The translations under genes and the position numbers were made by a program. From assembly GCA_038528235.1 (NCBI GenBank), contig JBCBEX010000139.1, forward strand, positions 1-6,500: a stretch of DNA of 6,500 nucleotides. Direction: 5' to 3'. Each line of letters begins with the position of its first letter. Position 1 is the stretch's first letter. The stretch comes from JBCBEX01 sp038528235 (GTDB lineage Bacteria; Bacteroidota; Rhodothermia; Rhodothermales; Rubricoccaceae). The notes under the pieces are model-generated. The model was not told the DNA's origin. It saw only the letters and a list, made by a program, of their open reading frames with translations, and searched no databases. Shown piece by piece: positions 1-5,814 of the stretch.

Positions 1-77
1 CGCCAGCGATCCATGCGTGCGGAGCCGCCTGCCCATCGATGCGCATCCGCTCCGCGAAGTCGAGCAGGTGGGGCGAG
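1..77 (-). repeat. 77-bp inverted copy of an internal folC segment (left arm)
   Basis: Bases 1-77 are identical, without a mismatch, to the reverse complement of 1169-1245 (position i pairs with 1246-i). Identity stops at 78, three bases into the LYPNP-encoding part of the sorting domain. The left limit is unknown because the copy runs to the window edge. The folC copy is in frame and conserved, so folC is the likely source. Confidence 0.95.
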
Positions 78-320
78 CTCTACCCGAACCCGTCGTCAAC
101 GTCGGCAACGCTAGCGGTGCAGGTGGCCGAGTCGCAAGAGGCGTCGGTGACGGTGTACGACGTGCTAGGCCGGGCGGTAGTGTCGGGCGCGGTGGCGCTG
201 CGTGGAGGCTCGGAGGAGCGGCTCGACGTCGATGTGTCGGGTCTGCCGGCGGGCACGTACGTGGTGCGCGTGGTGGGTGAGAGCTTTGCAGAGACGCGTC
301 GGCTGACGGTGGTGCGCTAG
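3..320 (+). CDS. T9SS type A C-terminal sorting domain, 3' end of a secreted protein with a chimeric 5' part
   Basis: The frame is open from the left edge to TAG at 318-320, giving 105 visible residues. Residues 26-105 form a complete Por-type sorting domain: LYPNPSS at the start, VYDVLGR in the middle, LPAGTYVVRV, and a final RRLTVVR. In Bacteroidota this domain sends a cargo protein through the outer membrane by the type IX system, where it is usually cleaved off and the cargo anchored or released. The domain is about 80 residues, the usual size. The 25 residues before it are not a natural cargo: they are encoded by a 77-bp exact reverse complement of folC. The cargo is therefore unknown and the true upstream sequence is not in view. 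An ATG at 39 lies inside the inverted piece and is unlikely to be a real start. The domain call is sure; the gene structure is doubtful. Confidence 0.75.
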   Translation, partial: PAIHACGAACPSMRIRSAKSSRWGELYPNPSSTSATLAVQVAESQEASVTVYDVLGRAVVSGAVALRGGSEERLDVDVSGLPAGTYVVRVVGESFAETRRLTVVR

Positions 321-345
321 GGCGGCGTCGGCGGAGTAAGGTAGA

Positions 346-378
346 GCGGGGGCGTGTCCTGGGCGGGTGCGTCCCCGC
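346..378 (+). other. Hairpin between the T9SS-domain gene and tsaE
   Basis: Arms 346-354 (gcgggggcg) and 370-378 (cgtccccgc) form a 9-bp stem with one G-U pair and a 15-base loop, 26 bases after the stop of the sorting-domain gene. No T-run follows, so it is not a classical intrinsic terminator. It could stabilise a 3' end or mark Rho-dependent termination. The rest of the 133-bp gap (321-453) shows no further gene or clear promoter. Confidence 0.35.
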
Positions 379-453
379 GCTCGTTGTGGGCCATTCCGGG
401 AACCGCTCCACCGGGAATAGGGTGGGGGACCCAGACTTTTCGTTCCCCGTCCG

Positions 454-939
454 ATGTCCGACTTTCGTCTCGCTGCCGCCGACTTGCTCCCGCTCGACTC
501 GTCCTCGCCCGAGGCGACGATGGCCCTCGGCGAGCGCCTGGGCGCGCACCTGGGGCCCGGCGACCTCGTCGCACTCTACGGCGACCTCGGCGCGGGCAAG
601 ACGCACCTCGTCAAGGGGCTTTGCGCTGCCCAGGGCCTCGACCCAGCCGCAGTTAACTCGCCGACGTTCACGCTCGTCAACGAGTACGATGGCGCGCGCT
701 TCCCGCTCTACCACTTCGACGCCTACCGCATCGAGCGTATCGAGCAGCTCTATGACCTCGGCTACGAGGACTACTTCTTCAGCGACGGCGCGTGCCTGAT
801 CGAGTGGCCTGCACGCATCGAGGCGGTGCTGCCGCCGGAGACCGTCCGGCTCCAGCTCACGCATGTCGAAGGCGACGGCATCGGCGAGACGCGGCGGCGC
901 ATCACACTGATCGAGGCGCCCGGGGACACACCGACGTGA
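454..939 (+). CDS. tsaE: tRNA threonylcarbamoyladenosine biosynthesis ATPase TsaE
   Basis: 161-residue P-loop ATPase of the cytoplasmic complex (with TsaB and TsaD) that makes the t6A37 modification on ANN-decoding tRNAs from the TsaC product threonylcarbamoyl-AMP. The Walker A motif GDLGAGKT is at residues 43-50. It is followed by the family signatures SPTFTLVNEY (69-78), HFDAYRI (87-93), YDLGYEDYF (about 100-108) and LIEWPARI (115-122). The length is usual for the family. The ATG at 454 is chosen because it leaves a normal N-terminal segment of about 40 residues before the Walker motif. No Shine-Dalgarno is present; the leader just before ATG is pyrimidine-rich. The stop overlaps the folC GTG start (GTGA, 936-939), so the two genes are very likely co-transcribed and translationally coupled. 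TsaB, TsaC and TsaD are not in the window. Confidence 0.95.
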   Translation: MSDFRLAAADLLPLDSSSPEATMALGERLGAHLGPGDLVALYGDLGAGKTHLVKGLCAAQGLDPAAVNSPTFTLVNEYDGARFPLYHFDAYRIERIEQLYDLGYEDYFFSDGACLIEWPARIEAVLPPETVRLQLTHVEGDGIGETRRRITLIEAPGDTPT

Positions 940-2279
940 CGTACGACGACGCCAGGGCCTACCTCGACGCGCTGCCGCGCTGGGCGGCGCAGGGACAGGC
1001 GGCTTACCAGCCGGGCCTCACCACGATGGAGCGGCTCATGGAGGGGCTTGGGGGGCCTCATGAGGCGTTCCCGAGCGTTCACGTCGGGGGTACGAACGGC
1101 AAAGGCTCTACGGCCTCGATGCTGGCCGCCATCGCCACCGCTAGCGGGCGACGAACGGGGCTGCACACCTCGCCCCACCTGCTCGACTTCGCGGAGCGGA
1201 TGCGCATCGATGGGCAGGCGGCTCCGCACGCATGGATCGCTGGCGCTGTGGCGCGGCACCGCGCTCTCTTCGACGCCGTGCGCCCGAGCTTCTTCGAGGC
1301 AACCGTGGCGCTGAGCTTTCTGTACTTCGCCGAGGTGGCCGTCGACCTCGCTGTGGTGGAGGTTGGCCTTGGCGGCCGGCTCGACGCGACCAACGTGCTC
1401 GCGCCTGCGGTGGCGCTGGTCACCTACATCGGGCTCGACCACACGGACGTGCTCGGCACCACGAAGTCGGCGATCGCCCGCGAGAAAGCAGGCATCGCCA
1501 AACCTGGAGTCCCGTTCCTCACCGCTGAGCCGGACCCCGCGCTCCGAGCGGTGCTCCGCGCCGAAGCCGAAGCACGAGGCGCGGCGTTCGAGGCGGTACG
1601 CGAGACGGTGACCGTGGAGGCGGGACCCTCGTCTGACGGAGCGGTGCGCCTCGACGTGAACACACCGGAACGCCGGTTCGCCGATCTCTGCATGGGGCTT
1701 CCTGGTACCCATCAGACCTGGAATGCAGCGCTCGCCGTGCGCGCGGCTGAGACCGCAGGCATCATGACTGGCGAAGATGGAAGCGACCGCAGCGCCGTAC
1801 GTCAAGGACTCGCCGGGGTGCGGAAACTCGCTGGAATTCGGGGTCGTTGTGAAGTTTGGTCGGAGTCGCCGCTTACCGTGCTGGACGTGAGTCACAACGC
1901 CGAGGGACTCGCCGCTGCGCTCGCGTTTGTGCAGGCGCGGCAGCACGCTCGTCGAGAAGGCACAGCTGGGGGGCGTCTCCAGGTGCTCCTCGGGCTGATG
2001 CGTGACAAAGACTTCGACGCCCTCGTGCCCCTGCTCCGGCGTGCGGAGGCGACGATCACGCCCGTGTCGCTCGACAGCGCCCGCGCCCGCTCGGCGGCGG
2101 AGCTCCGCGCGGCTTTCGCAGCGGCCGGCCTTGCTCTTTCTCTCGATGACGCACCCACGACTCCCCATGAGGCGCTCGCGTGGCTGCACCGGCGAATCAC
2201 CGCGCATGACGCCGTGCTTGCCACAGGCTCGCACCTCGTGGCGGCTGCCGTGCTCCGCGCGGCGGACGAGCCCGCGTAG
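936..2279 (+). CDS. folC: Bifunctional folylpolyglutamate synthase / dihydrofolate synthase FolC
   Basis: 447-residue Mur-ligase-family enzyme that adds glutamate to dihydropteroate and to folates using ATP, in the cytoplasm. Visible motifs are the P-loop GTNGKGS (residues 52-58), HTSPHLLDFAERMRIDG (about 78-94), EVGLGGRLDATN (142-153), YIGLDHTDVLG with H169, and the lysine-containing EKAGIAKPG that follows. The C-terminal domain has DVSHNAEG (317-324, the DxxHN signature), LGLMRDKD and ATGSHLVAAAVLR near the end. The length is normal. The start is GTG at 936, overlapping the tsaE stop by four bases. The frame stays open upstream to an ATG at 792, but that part lies inside tsaE and matches nothing in the family. 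Bases 1169-1245 are repeated in inverted orientation at the left edge of the window; the gene itself looks intact. Whether both activities are present cannot be told from sequence alone. Confidence 0.95.
   Translation: MTYDDARAYLDALPRWAAQGQAAYQPGLTTMERLMEGLGGPHEAFPSVHVGGTNGKGSTASMLAAIATASGRRTGLHTSPHLLDFAERMRIDGQAAPHAWIAGAVARHRALFDAVRPSFFEATVALSFLYFAEVAVDLAVVEVGLGGRLDATNVLAPAVALVTYIGLDHTDVLGTTKSAIAREKAGIAKPGVPFLTAEPDPALRAVLRAEAEARGAAFEAVRETVTVEAGPSSDGAVRLDVNTPERRFADLCMGLPGTHQTWNAALAVRAAETAGIMTGEDGSDRSAVRQGLAGVRKLAGIRGRCEVWSESPLTVLDVSHNAEGLAAALAFVQARQHARREGTAGGRLQVLLGLMRDKDFDALVPLLRRAEATITPVSLDSARARSAAELRAAFAAAGLALSLDDAPTTPHEALAWLHRRITAHDAVLATGSHLVAAAVLRAADEPA
1169..1245 (+). repeat. folC segment that is duplicated in inverted orientation at 1-77 (right arm)
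   Basis: This stretch covers folC codons about 78-104 (around HTSPHLLDFAERMRIDG), a conserved part of the family. It is the exact reverse complement of bases 1-77. Its reading frame is intact here, so this is the native copy. Confidence 0.95.
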
Positions 2280-2283
2280 ATGT

Positions 2284-2301
2284 CGCTCAGGCCGCTCAGG
2301 C
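2284..2301 (+). repeat. 9-bp tandem repeat just after folC
   Basis: cgctcaggc occurs twice head to tail (2284-2292 and 2293-2301), starting five bases after the folC stop. No function is evident. Confidence 0.5.
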
Positions 2302-2306
2302 TACTG

Positions 2307-2351
2307 CCAGGCTGGATAAGAATCGGGCCACCGCCGCCAGGCATGGATAAG
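2307..2351 (+). repeat. Spaced direct repeat upstream of rho
   Basis: CCAGGCTGGATAAG (2307-2320) and CCAGGCATGGATAAG (2337-2351) differ by one inserted base and start 30 bp apart, about three helical turns. They lie just upstream of the candidate rho leader, so they could be an operator pair. Chance duplication is also possible. Confidence 0.4.
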
Positions 2352-2377
2352 CGGTTGTTTTGGACGATCTTTCTGCG

Positions 2378-2511
2378 TACACTTTCCCTTCCCTTCCCTT
2401 CTTCTTGCTTTTCTCCACGGCGCTCCCGAGCGTCTCCCTTCTCTCCCGCGTCAGGCCCGTGCGCCCTGCACACGCGCCAGTCGGGCTCACCCCCGGCGAA
2501 TGCCCCTCCCC
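2378..2511 (+). promoter_or_regulatory. C-rich, G-poor leader of rho (possible rut-like autoregulatory region)
   Basis: The sequence just before rho is strongly skewed: by my count bases 2381-2511 hold about 64 C and 25 G, and 2381-2406 hold no G at all, with repeated cccttccctt units. Such C-over-G unstructured RNA is the kind Rho binds, and rho of E. coli is known to be autoregulated by Rho-dependent attenuation in its leader. Autoregulation here is an inference. A TTTG at 2359-2362 and tacacttt at 2378-2385 loosely resemble the Bacteroidota -33/-7 promoter elements, but the spacing is short and the match imperfect. The remainder of the 232-bp gap has only the short repeats listed separately. 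Confidence 0.35.
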
Positions 2512-4029
2512 ATGAACATCGCGTCGCTGCAAGAAAAGAAGGTCGCCGAGCTGCAGGAGATCGCGCAGCGTCTCGGTCTCCACGGGCTGTCCCACTTGCG
2601 GAAGCGCGACCTCATCTACCGCATCCTCGAAGCGAACGCCGACGAAGCGGCGCACAATTCTGAGAACGGCCACGGTAACGGAACCGTGCGCCAAGCCCGT
2701 CGCGCCGCTGATGCTGCTCACTCTGAGGCTGCGAGCGACGCGGCGCCCCATCGATCTGCTCCCATGGCTGACCTCTCCCCCGCTCGTTCTGAGGCCCGCG
2801 CTACGCCTCGCACGTCCGAGCGTCGTCCCAACCGACGCCGCCCTCGCCAGCGCCAGCCCATCTCCGACCAGTGGCCCGCCTACATGCAGGGCTTCGACCC
2901 GATGCAGGTCTCGCTCGAAGGCATGATCCACAAGGTGGGCGTCCTCGAAATCCTCCCGGACGGCTACGGCTTCCTGCGCTCAGCGGAATACAACTACCTC
3001 CCGTCACCCGACGACATCTACGTCTCTCCGAGCCAGATCAAGCGCTTCAGCCTGCGCGTCGGCGACACCGTGGACGGGCAGGTTCGCCCGCCGAAGGAAG
3101 GCCAGCGCTTCTTCGCGCTCATCCGCGTGAACGCCATCAACGGCGTCTCGCCCAGCGAGATGGCCGAGCGCATCGACTTCGACTACCTCACGCCCAGCTA
3201 CCCCGACGAGCAACTCCGCCTGGAGACTACCGGCGGCGAGCTTTCGACGCGCGTCATCGACCTCTTCGCGCCCATCGGCAAGGGCCAGCGCGGCGTGATC
3301 GTGGCGCAGCCCAAGACAGGCAAAACGATCCTGCTGCAGAAGATCGCCAACGCGATCACGACCAACTTTCCCAACGCCTACCTCCTCGTCTTGCTCATCG
3401 ACGAGCGCCCGGAGGAGGTGACCGACTTCGAGCGGACGATCCGCGGCGAGGTCATCGCCTCCACCTTCGACGAGGACCCGACGCGCCACATTGGCGTGGC
3501 TGATATCGTGCTGGAGAAGGCGAAGCGGCTCGTGGAGGCCGGGCAGGACGTGGTGGTGCTGCTCGACTCGATCACGCGGCTGGCGCGTGCGCACAACGCG
3601 GCCTATGAGGGCCAGAGCCGCACCATGTCAGGTGGCGTCGAGGCGGGCGCGCTGCGCGGACCGAAGCGGTTCTTCGGCGCGGCGCGGGCGGTTGAGGAAG
3701 GCGGCTCGCTCACGGTCATCGGGACCGCCCTCATCGACACGGGCAGCAAGATGGACGAGGTCATCTTCGAGGAGTTCAAGGGCACGGGCAACATGGAACT
3801 GGTGCTCGACCGCGACCTCGCCAACCGCCGCATCTACCCAGCCATCAACCTCATGCGCTCGGGTACGCGTCGCGAGGAGATGCTCATCGGTGAGGAGCGC
3901 CTGCAGCGCATCTGGATCCTGCGGCAGATCCTCGCCGACATGGACCCGGTCCAGGCGATGCAGTTCGTCCTGAAACAGATGCGCGGCACCGCCTCCAACG
4001 ACGAGTTCCTGGCGACGATGAACTCGTAG
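2512..4029 (+). CDS. rho: Transcription termination factor Rho with a long basic insert
   Basis: 505-residue hexameric RNA helicase/ATPase that ends transcription at unstructured C-rich RNA. Order of parts: Rho_N helical domain (about residues 4-42, VAELQEIAQRLGL and KRDLIYRIL); a low-complexity Arg/Ala/Ser/Pro-rich segment (about 44-120); the cold-shock-like RNA-binding domain (about 135-215, GVLEILPDGYGFLRS and DDIYVSPSQIKRF); then the ATPase core with Walker A QPKTGKT (266-272), Walker B VVVLLDSITRLARAHN (from 347), the Q/R-loop region GGVEAGALRGPKRFFGAAR, and TGNMELVLDRDLANRRIYPAI. E. coli Rho is 419 residues; the extra length is almost all in the basic segment. All catalytic motifs are intact. 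The start at 2512 (MNIASLQEKK) is preferred to the ATG at 2500 because it aligns with the usual Rho N terminus. It is probably transcribed apart from folC, given the 232-bp gap. Confidence 0.97.
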   Translation: MNIASLQEKKVAELQEIAQRLGLHGLSHLRKRDLIYRILEANADEAAHNSENGHGNGTVRQARRAADAAHSEAASDAAPHRSAPMADLSPARSEARATPRTSERRPNRRRPRQRQPISDQWPAYMQGFDPMQVSLEGMIHKVGVLEILPDGYGFLRSAEYNYLPSPDDIYVSPSQIKRFSLRVGDTVDGQVRPPKEGQRFFALIRVNAINGVSPSEMAERIDFDYLTPSYPDEQLRLETTGGELSTRVIDLFAPIGKGQRGVIVAQPKTGKTILLQKIANAITTNFPNAYLLVLLIDERPEEVTDFERTIRGEVIASTFDEDPTRHIGVADIVLEKAKRLVEAGQDVVVLLDSITRLARAHNAAYEGQSRTMSGGVEAGALRGPKRFFGAARAVEEGGSLTVIGTALIDTGSKMDEVIFEEFKGTGNMELVLDRDLANRRIYPAINLMRSGTRREEMLIGEERLQRIWILRQILADMDPVQAMQFVLKQMRGTASNDEFLATMNS

Positions 4030-4030
4030 A

Positions 4031-4069
4031 CGGCAGTCGGCTTCGCCGCGGCAGTCGGCTTCGCCGCGG
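4031..4069 (+). repeat. 18-bp tandem repeat (2.2 copies) with mini-hairpins after rho
   Basis: The unit cggcagtcggcttcgccg occurs at 4031-4048 and 4049-4066, with a partial third copy. Each unit contains the perfect small stem CGGC-TTC-GCCG (4038-4048 and 4056-4066). It begins two bases after the rho stop codon. No T-run follows directly. It may be a genome-dispersed intergenic repeat or a local slippage product. Confidence 0.7.
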
Positions 4070-4098
4070 TATCCCATAAGGAGGGTTGGGAAGCGTGC

Positions 4099-4127
4099 GG
4101 GGTTGTGCAGCCCTCTGCCCCTTTTTT
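4099..4127 (+). terminator. Candidate intrinsic terminator after rho
   Basis: GCAG (4107-4110) pairs with CTGC (4115-4118) across the loop CCCT. The stem can extend by GGG (4100-4102) pairing with CCC (4119-4121) across a bulge of four bases, and TTTTTT follows at 4122-4127. The bulge weakens the call. An alternative hairpin, CCCC (4118-4121) with GGGG (4128-4131) enclosing the T-run, would compete with it. It lies about 70 bases after the rho stop and about 80 bases before the HAD gene start. Confidence 0.4.
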
Positions 4128-4205
4128 GGGGTGGATCGGATTTGTGACTGGTCCCTCCCTCAGGGTTTGGGTGTATTTTCTGAAAACGCCCAACGCCTCC
4201 CTGCT

Positions 4206-4967
4206 ATGCTTTCTGGTCGCCCCATAGACGCGGTGCTGTTCGACATGGACGGCGTGCTCGTAGACGTTTCCGGATCCTTCCGCCGGGTCGTCCAGGAAGT
4301 CGTCCGTAGTTACACAGGCGTGACGCCCACGAAAGCGGAGATTCAAGCCTACAAAGACCGCGGCGGCTTCAACGACGACTGGAAGCTCTCCCACACGATG
4401 CTCCGCGAGGCCGGGCACGCCGTGCCGTTCGAGGAGGTCGTGGCGGCATTCCAGCGGATCTACCTCGGCGAGCACCACGAGACCGGCGTCTTCGACGGGC
4501 TGATTGCTGAGGAGCCAGCGCTGATGCCGACGGGCGTGCTGGCAGGTTTGGCCGCACGCTATCCGCTCGCGCTCGTGACGGGACGCCCGGAGCGCGATGC
4601 CCAGTGGACGCTCGCCCGCTTCGGCTGGGACGGCTTCTTTCCGAGCGTGGTAGGGATGGACCAGCAGGCGGGGCGCGGCAAGCCCGACCCCTACGGCATC
4701 GAACTCGCCATGGAGCAACTCGACGCGCTCCATGGGCGCCCGTTCAATCGGACGCGCTCGGTGTACGTGGGTGACAACGGCGACGACATGCGTGCAGCCT
4801 CGGCAGCTGGACTACTCGCTATCGGTGTGGTGCCGCCCTACCTCGACTACCACGCGCACCGCGCCACCCTGATGGAGGCCGGGGCCGACGTGGTGATCTC
4901 CCGCGTCGCGGACGTGCCGATGCTGCTTCCTCGCAAGGAGGCTGGCTCGGCCCTGGTGGTTGGCTAG
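4206..4967 (+). CDS. HAD-superfamily hydrolase, subfamily IA (resembles the TIGR01548 group)
   Basis: 253-residue cytoplasmic HAD phosphatase-like protein. Motif I is DMDGV (D13 nucleophile, D15 acid/base), motif II T125 in LVTGRP, motif III K159 in GKPDP, and motif IV VGDNGDD (D190, D193/D194), so all catalytic residues for Mg-dependent phosphoryl transfer are present. The phrases DMDGVLVDVSGSFRR and GGFNDDW after the nucleophile are, from memory, typical of the small HAD-IA group described as TIGR01548, found patchily in haloarchaea, cyanobacteria and some eukaryotes. The substrate is unknown. The residues between motif I and motif II form the alpha-helical cap. The ATG at 4206 is chosen because the motif I strand begins eight residues later; the upstream in-frame TTG at 4086 would add about 40 residues unlike the family and would cover the terminator candidate. 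The start context is pyrimidine-rich with no Shine-Dalgarno. Confidence 0.88.
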   Translation: MLSGRPIDAVLFDMDGVLVDVSGSFRRVVQEVVRSYTGVTPTKAEIQAYKDRGGFNDDWKLSHTMLREAGHAVPFEEVVAAFQRIYLGEHHETGVFDGLIAEEPALMPTGVLAGLAARYPLALVTGRPERDAQWTLARFGWDGFFPSVVGMDQQAGRGKPDPYGIELAMEQLDALHGRPFNRTRSVYVGDNGDDMRAASAAGLLAIGVVPPYLDYHAHRATLMEAGADVVISRVADVPMLLPRKEAGSALVVG

Positions 4968-5107
4968 CACGGCAACGGGCAGGCACGGACGGGTCGTACT
5001 TTGAGGCGTCACGCGGCGGGTCGTACCACCGGCGCATCCAGGCGTCGCACCCACGTTTGGGACCCGTCTTGTGGCTTCGCTCCTCGCCAAGCTAGCTTCC
5101 CCTCTCT

Positions 5108-5704
5108 ATGCCTCGCCTGCTTCTTGCGGCCTGCGCCGCCCTCGTGCTCGCCGGCTGTGTCAACCCCGAACTCCTCGCCGAGCGCGACGCTGAAATCGGC
5201 CAACTCCAGGGCGACCTCGACCTCGCCTACGCCGAAATCGAACGGCTGCGGGGCGAGAACGAGCGCCTCCGCGCCGAGCCTGGCGTCACCGTCGTGCAAC
5301 CTCGCCCGGCCCGGCGTGGTGAGCGCGGCGAGACCGTCGCGATCCTCCCGACCGACATCTACTTCGAGTCGGGCAGCGCGCAACTCACGCCCGAAGGCGT
5401 CAGCCGCCTGATTGAAGTCGTGGAGCGGCTCAAGGCGGACTACGCAGGGCGCGAGGTCCGCATCGAAGGCTACACCGACGCCCAGCCCATCGCTGAGCCG
5501 CTGAAGGAGCGATTCCCCTCCAACTGGGAGCTCTCGGCCGCGCGCGCCGCAATGGTGGCCCGGCACCTGCAGTGGACACACGAGATGAACCCGGCGAGAA
5601 TGGAGGTCGTAGGCCTCGGTCAGTACCACCCGCTCACGACCAACGAGACGGAGGAAGGCCGCCAGGAGAACCGCCGCGTCCGCATTGCTGTGATGGGGGG
5701 CTGA
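5108..5704 (+). CDS. OmpA/MotB-type peptidoglycan-binding lipoprotein
   Basis: 198-residue envelope lipoprotein. Residues 1-16 are a short lipoprotein signal with lipobox LAGC and acylated Cys17. Residues about 20-57 are a predicted coiled coil rich in Leu, Glu and Arg (AEIERLRGENERLR). Residues about 78-196 are an OmpA C-terminal domain: DIYFESGSAQLTPEG (83-97), IEGYTDAQP with D124, FPSNWELSAARA with R146, and the closing NRRVRI (188-193). D124 and R146 match the residues that hold the diaminopimelate of peptidoglycan in this fold. The longer loop between them and the NWELSAARA phrase are closer to MotB than to classical OmpA. The probable role is to tie the outer membrane to the cell wall. 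There is no obvious surface-export signal after Cys17 (VNPELLAE), so a periplasm-facing location is likely. No motility or Tol-Pal genes are adjacent. The leader before ATG is pyrimidine-rich. Confidence 0.9.
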   Translation: MPRLLLAACAALVLAGCVNPELLAERDAEIGQLQGDLDLAYAEIERLRGENERLRAEPGVTVVQPRPARRGERGETVAILPTDIYFESGSAQLTPEGVSRLIEVVERLKADYAGREVRIEGYTDAQPIAEPLKERFPSNWELSAARAAMVARHLQWTHEMNPARMEVVGLGQYHPLTTNETEEGRQENRRVRIAVMGG

Positions 5705-5758
5705 GTCGCCAACCGTGTGGGATCGGAACCGCGCGGAGAAGCAGGCCGTCAGAATTGT

Positions 5759-5782
5759 GTGCGAGTGTATGTGTGCTCGCAC
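5759..5782 (+). promoter_or_regulatory. Perfect 7-bp inverted repeat upstream of the CsbD-like gene
   Basis: GTGCGAG (5759-5765) and CTCGCAC (5776-5782) are exact reverse complements with a 10-base spacer, ending 32 bases before the ATG at 5815. Placement and symmetry fit an operator or a 5'-UTR hairpin. A role in stress control of the downstream gene is a guess. Confidence 0.4.
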
Positions 5783-5814
5783 TCATGCCCTTCTCCATGC
5801 ACCTCTCCATCGCC

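Noticed and set aside
792..935. N-terminal extension of folC from the upstream ATG
   Set aside because: These bases encode the end of tsaE. The extension is Arg/Ala/His-rich and unlike FolC N termini; the GTG at 936 with a four-base overlap is the natural start.
771..2234. Long minus-strand open frame of 487 codons opposite folC
   Set aside because: It lies wholly over tsaE/folC, whose frame carries clear conserved motifs. The translation is Arg/His-rich and matches no family; long antisense frames are usual in high-GC DNA.
4141..4181. Possible Bacteroidota promoter (TTTG and tattttc) before the HAD gene
   Set aside because: The elements are about 30 bases apart, too far for the -33/-7 pair, and the -7 match is imperfect. 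A promoter here is plausible but not supported.
4086..4205. N-terminal extension of the HAD protein from a TTG start
   Set aside because: The extra 40 residues have no HAD character and overlap the T6 terminator candidate. The ATG at 4206 places the nucleophile at the usual distance.
3834..4733. Minus-strand open frame of 299 codons across the end of rho and the HAD gene
   Set aside because: It spans two confident plus-strand genes, the tandem repeat and the terminator candidate, and has no recognisable domain. It is a compositional shadow.
4968..5107. Repeated gggtcgtac before the lipoprotein gene (one copy near 4990, one near 5020), with tactttg resembling a -7 element
   Set aside because: The -7-like match lacks one base and has no -33 partner at proper spacing. 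The short repeat alone is weak evidence.
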